A stretch of DNA of 5,395 bases, from the NCBI GenBank assembly GCA_913774795.1, contig CAJYIL010000081.1, positions 1 through 5,395 of the forward strand, read 5' to 3'. Numbering within the stretch: position 1 is the first letter of the stretch; each line of letters begins with the position of its first letter. The position numbers and the translations under genes were made by a program. This DNA is from Pseudobdellovibrionaceae bacterium. GTDB lineage: Bacteria; Bdellovibrionota; Bdellovibrionia; Bdellovibrionales; JAMPXM01. Positions 5,394 to 5,395 of this stretch are shown piece by piece. A model generated the notes under the pieces. That model saw only the letters and a list, made by a program, of their open reading frames with translations, was not told the DNA's origin and did not search any database.

Positions 5394-5395
5394 AC

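Overview
The window looks like a piece of chromosome from a Gram-negative, predatory-type bacterium of the Bdellovibrionota or a relative. The organism call is an inference. It rests on a TIGR02147/DUF4423 regulator (a family concentrated in Bdellovibrionota and Fibrobacter), a small lipoprotein with a 'CGTDTGNP' mature N-terminus, several exported proteins, moderate GC content with GC-rich third codon positions, and a membrane-anchored SpoIIE-type phosphatase. Gene density is high. No insertion sequence, integrase, CRISPR array or phage gene is visible.

Layout. (1) 2-355 (+) is the 3' end of a polytopic membrane protein. It meets tail-to-tail, with a 4-base overlap, (2) 352-1527 (-), an exported clostripain-like (C11) cysteine peptidase. 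The best terminator for the peptidase lies inside the opposing membrane-protein gene (265-285). (3) A 166-bp divergent control region (1528-1693) holds a perfect 8+8 bp dyad and a second, imperfect dyad. (4) 1694-2527 (+) encodes the TIGR02147 regulator, and it overlaps by ATGA with (5) 2524-2976 (+), a small cysteine-rich lipoprotein. (6) 3062-4390 (+) encodes a six-TM PP2C/SpoIIE-type Ser/Thr phosphatase. (7) 4391-4642 is non-coding for protein and holds a minus-strand tRNA-Val(UAC) with its terminator and a candidate promoter. The tRNA sits inside a 20-bp perfect inverted repeat that extends its acceptor stem far beyond the mature ends. (8) 4643-5314 (-) is an exported proline-rich protein of unknown function, preceded by (9) 5337-5393 (-), the last codons of another gene at the window edge.

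How the parts may work together. The regulator and lipoprotein are almost certainly translated as a coupled pair. The divergent peptidase shares their control region, so the dyad at 1636-1655 could coordinate both directions (inference). The phosphatase has no visible partner kinase, anti-sigma factor or antagonist here. The tRNA and the proline-rich gene are on the same strand and may be partly co-transcribed. The most unusual signals are the extended tRNA-Val stem, and the regulator/lipoprotein pair with its nearby palindrome. I see no complete new defence or mobile system.
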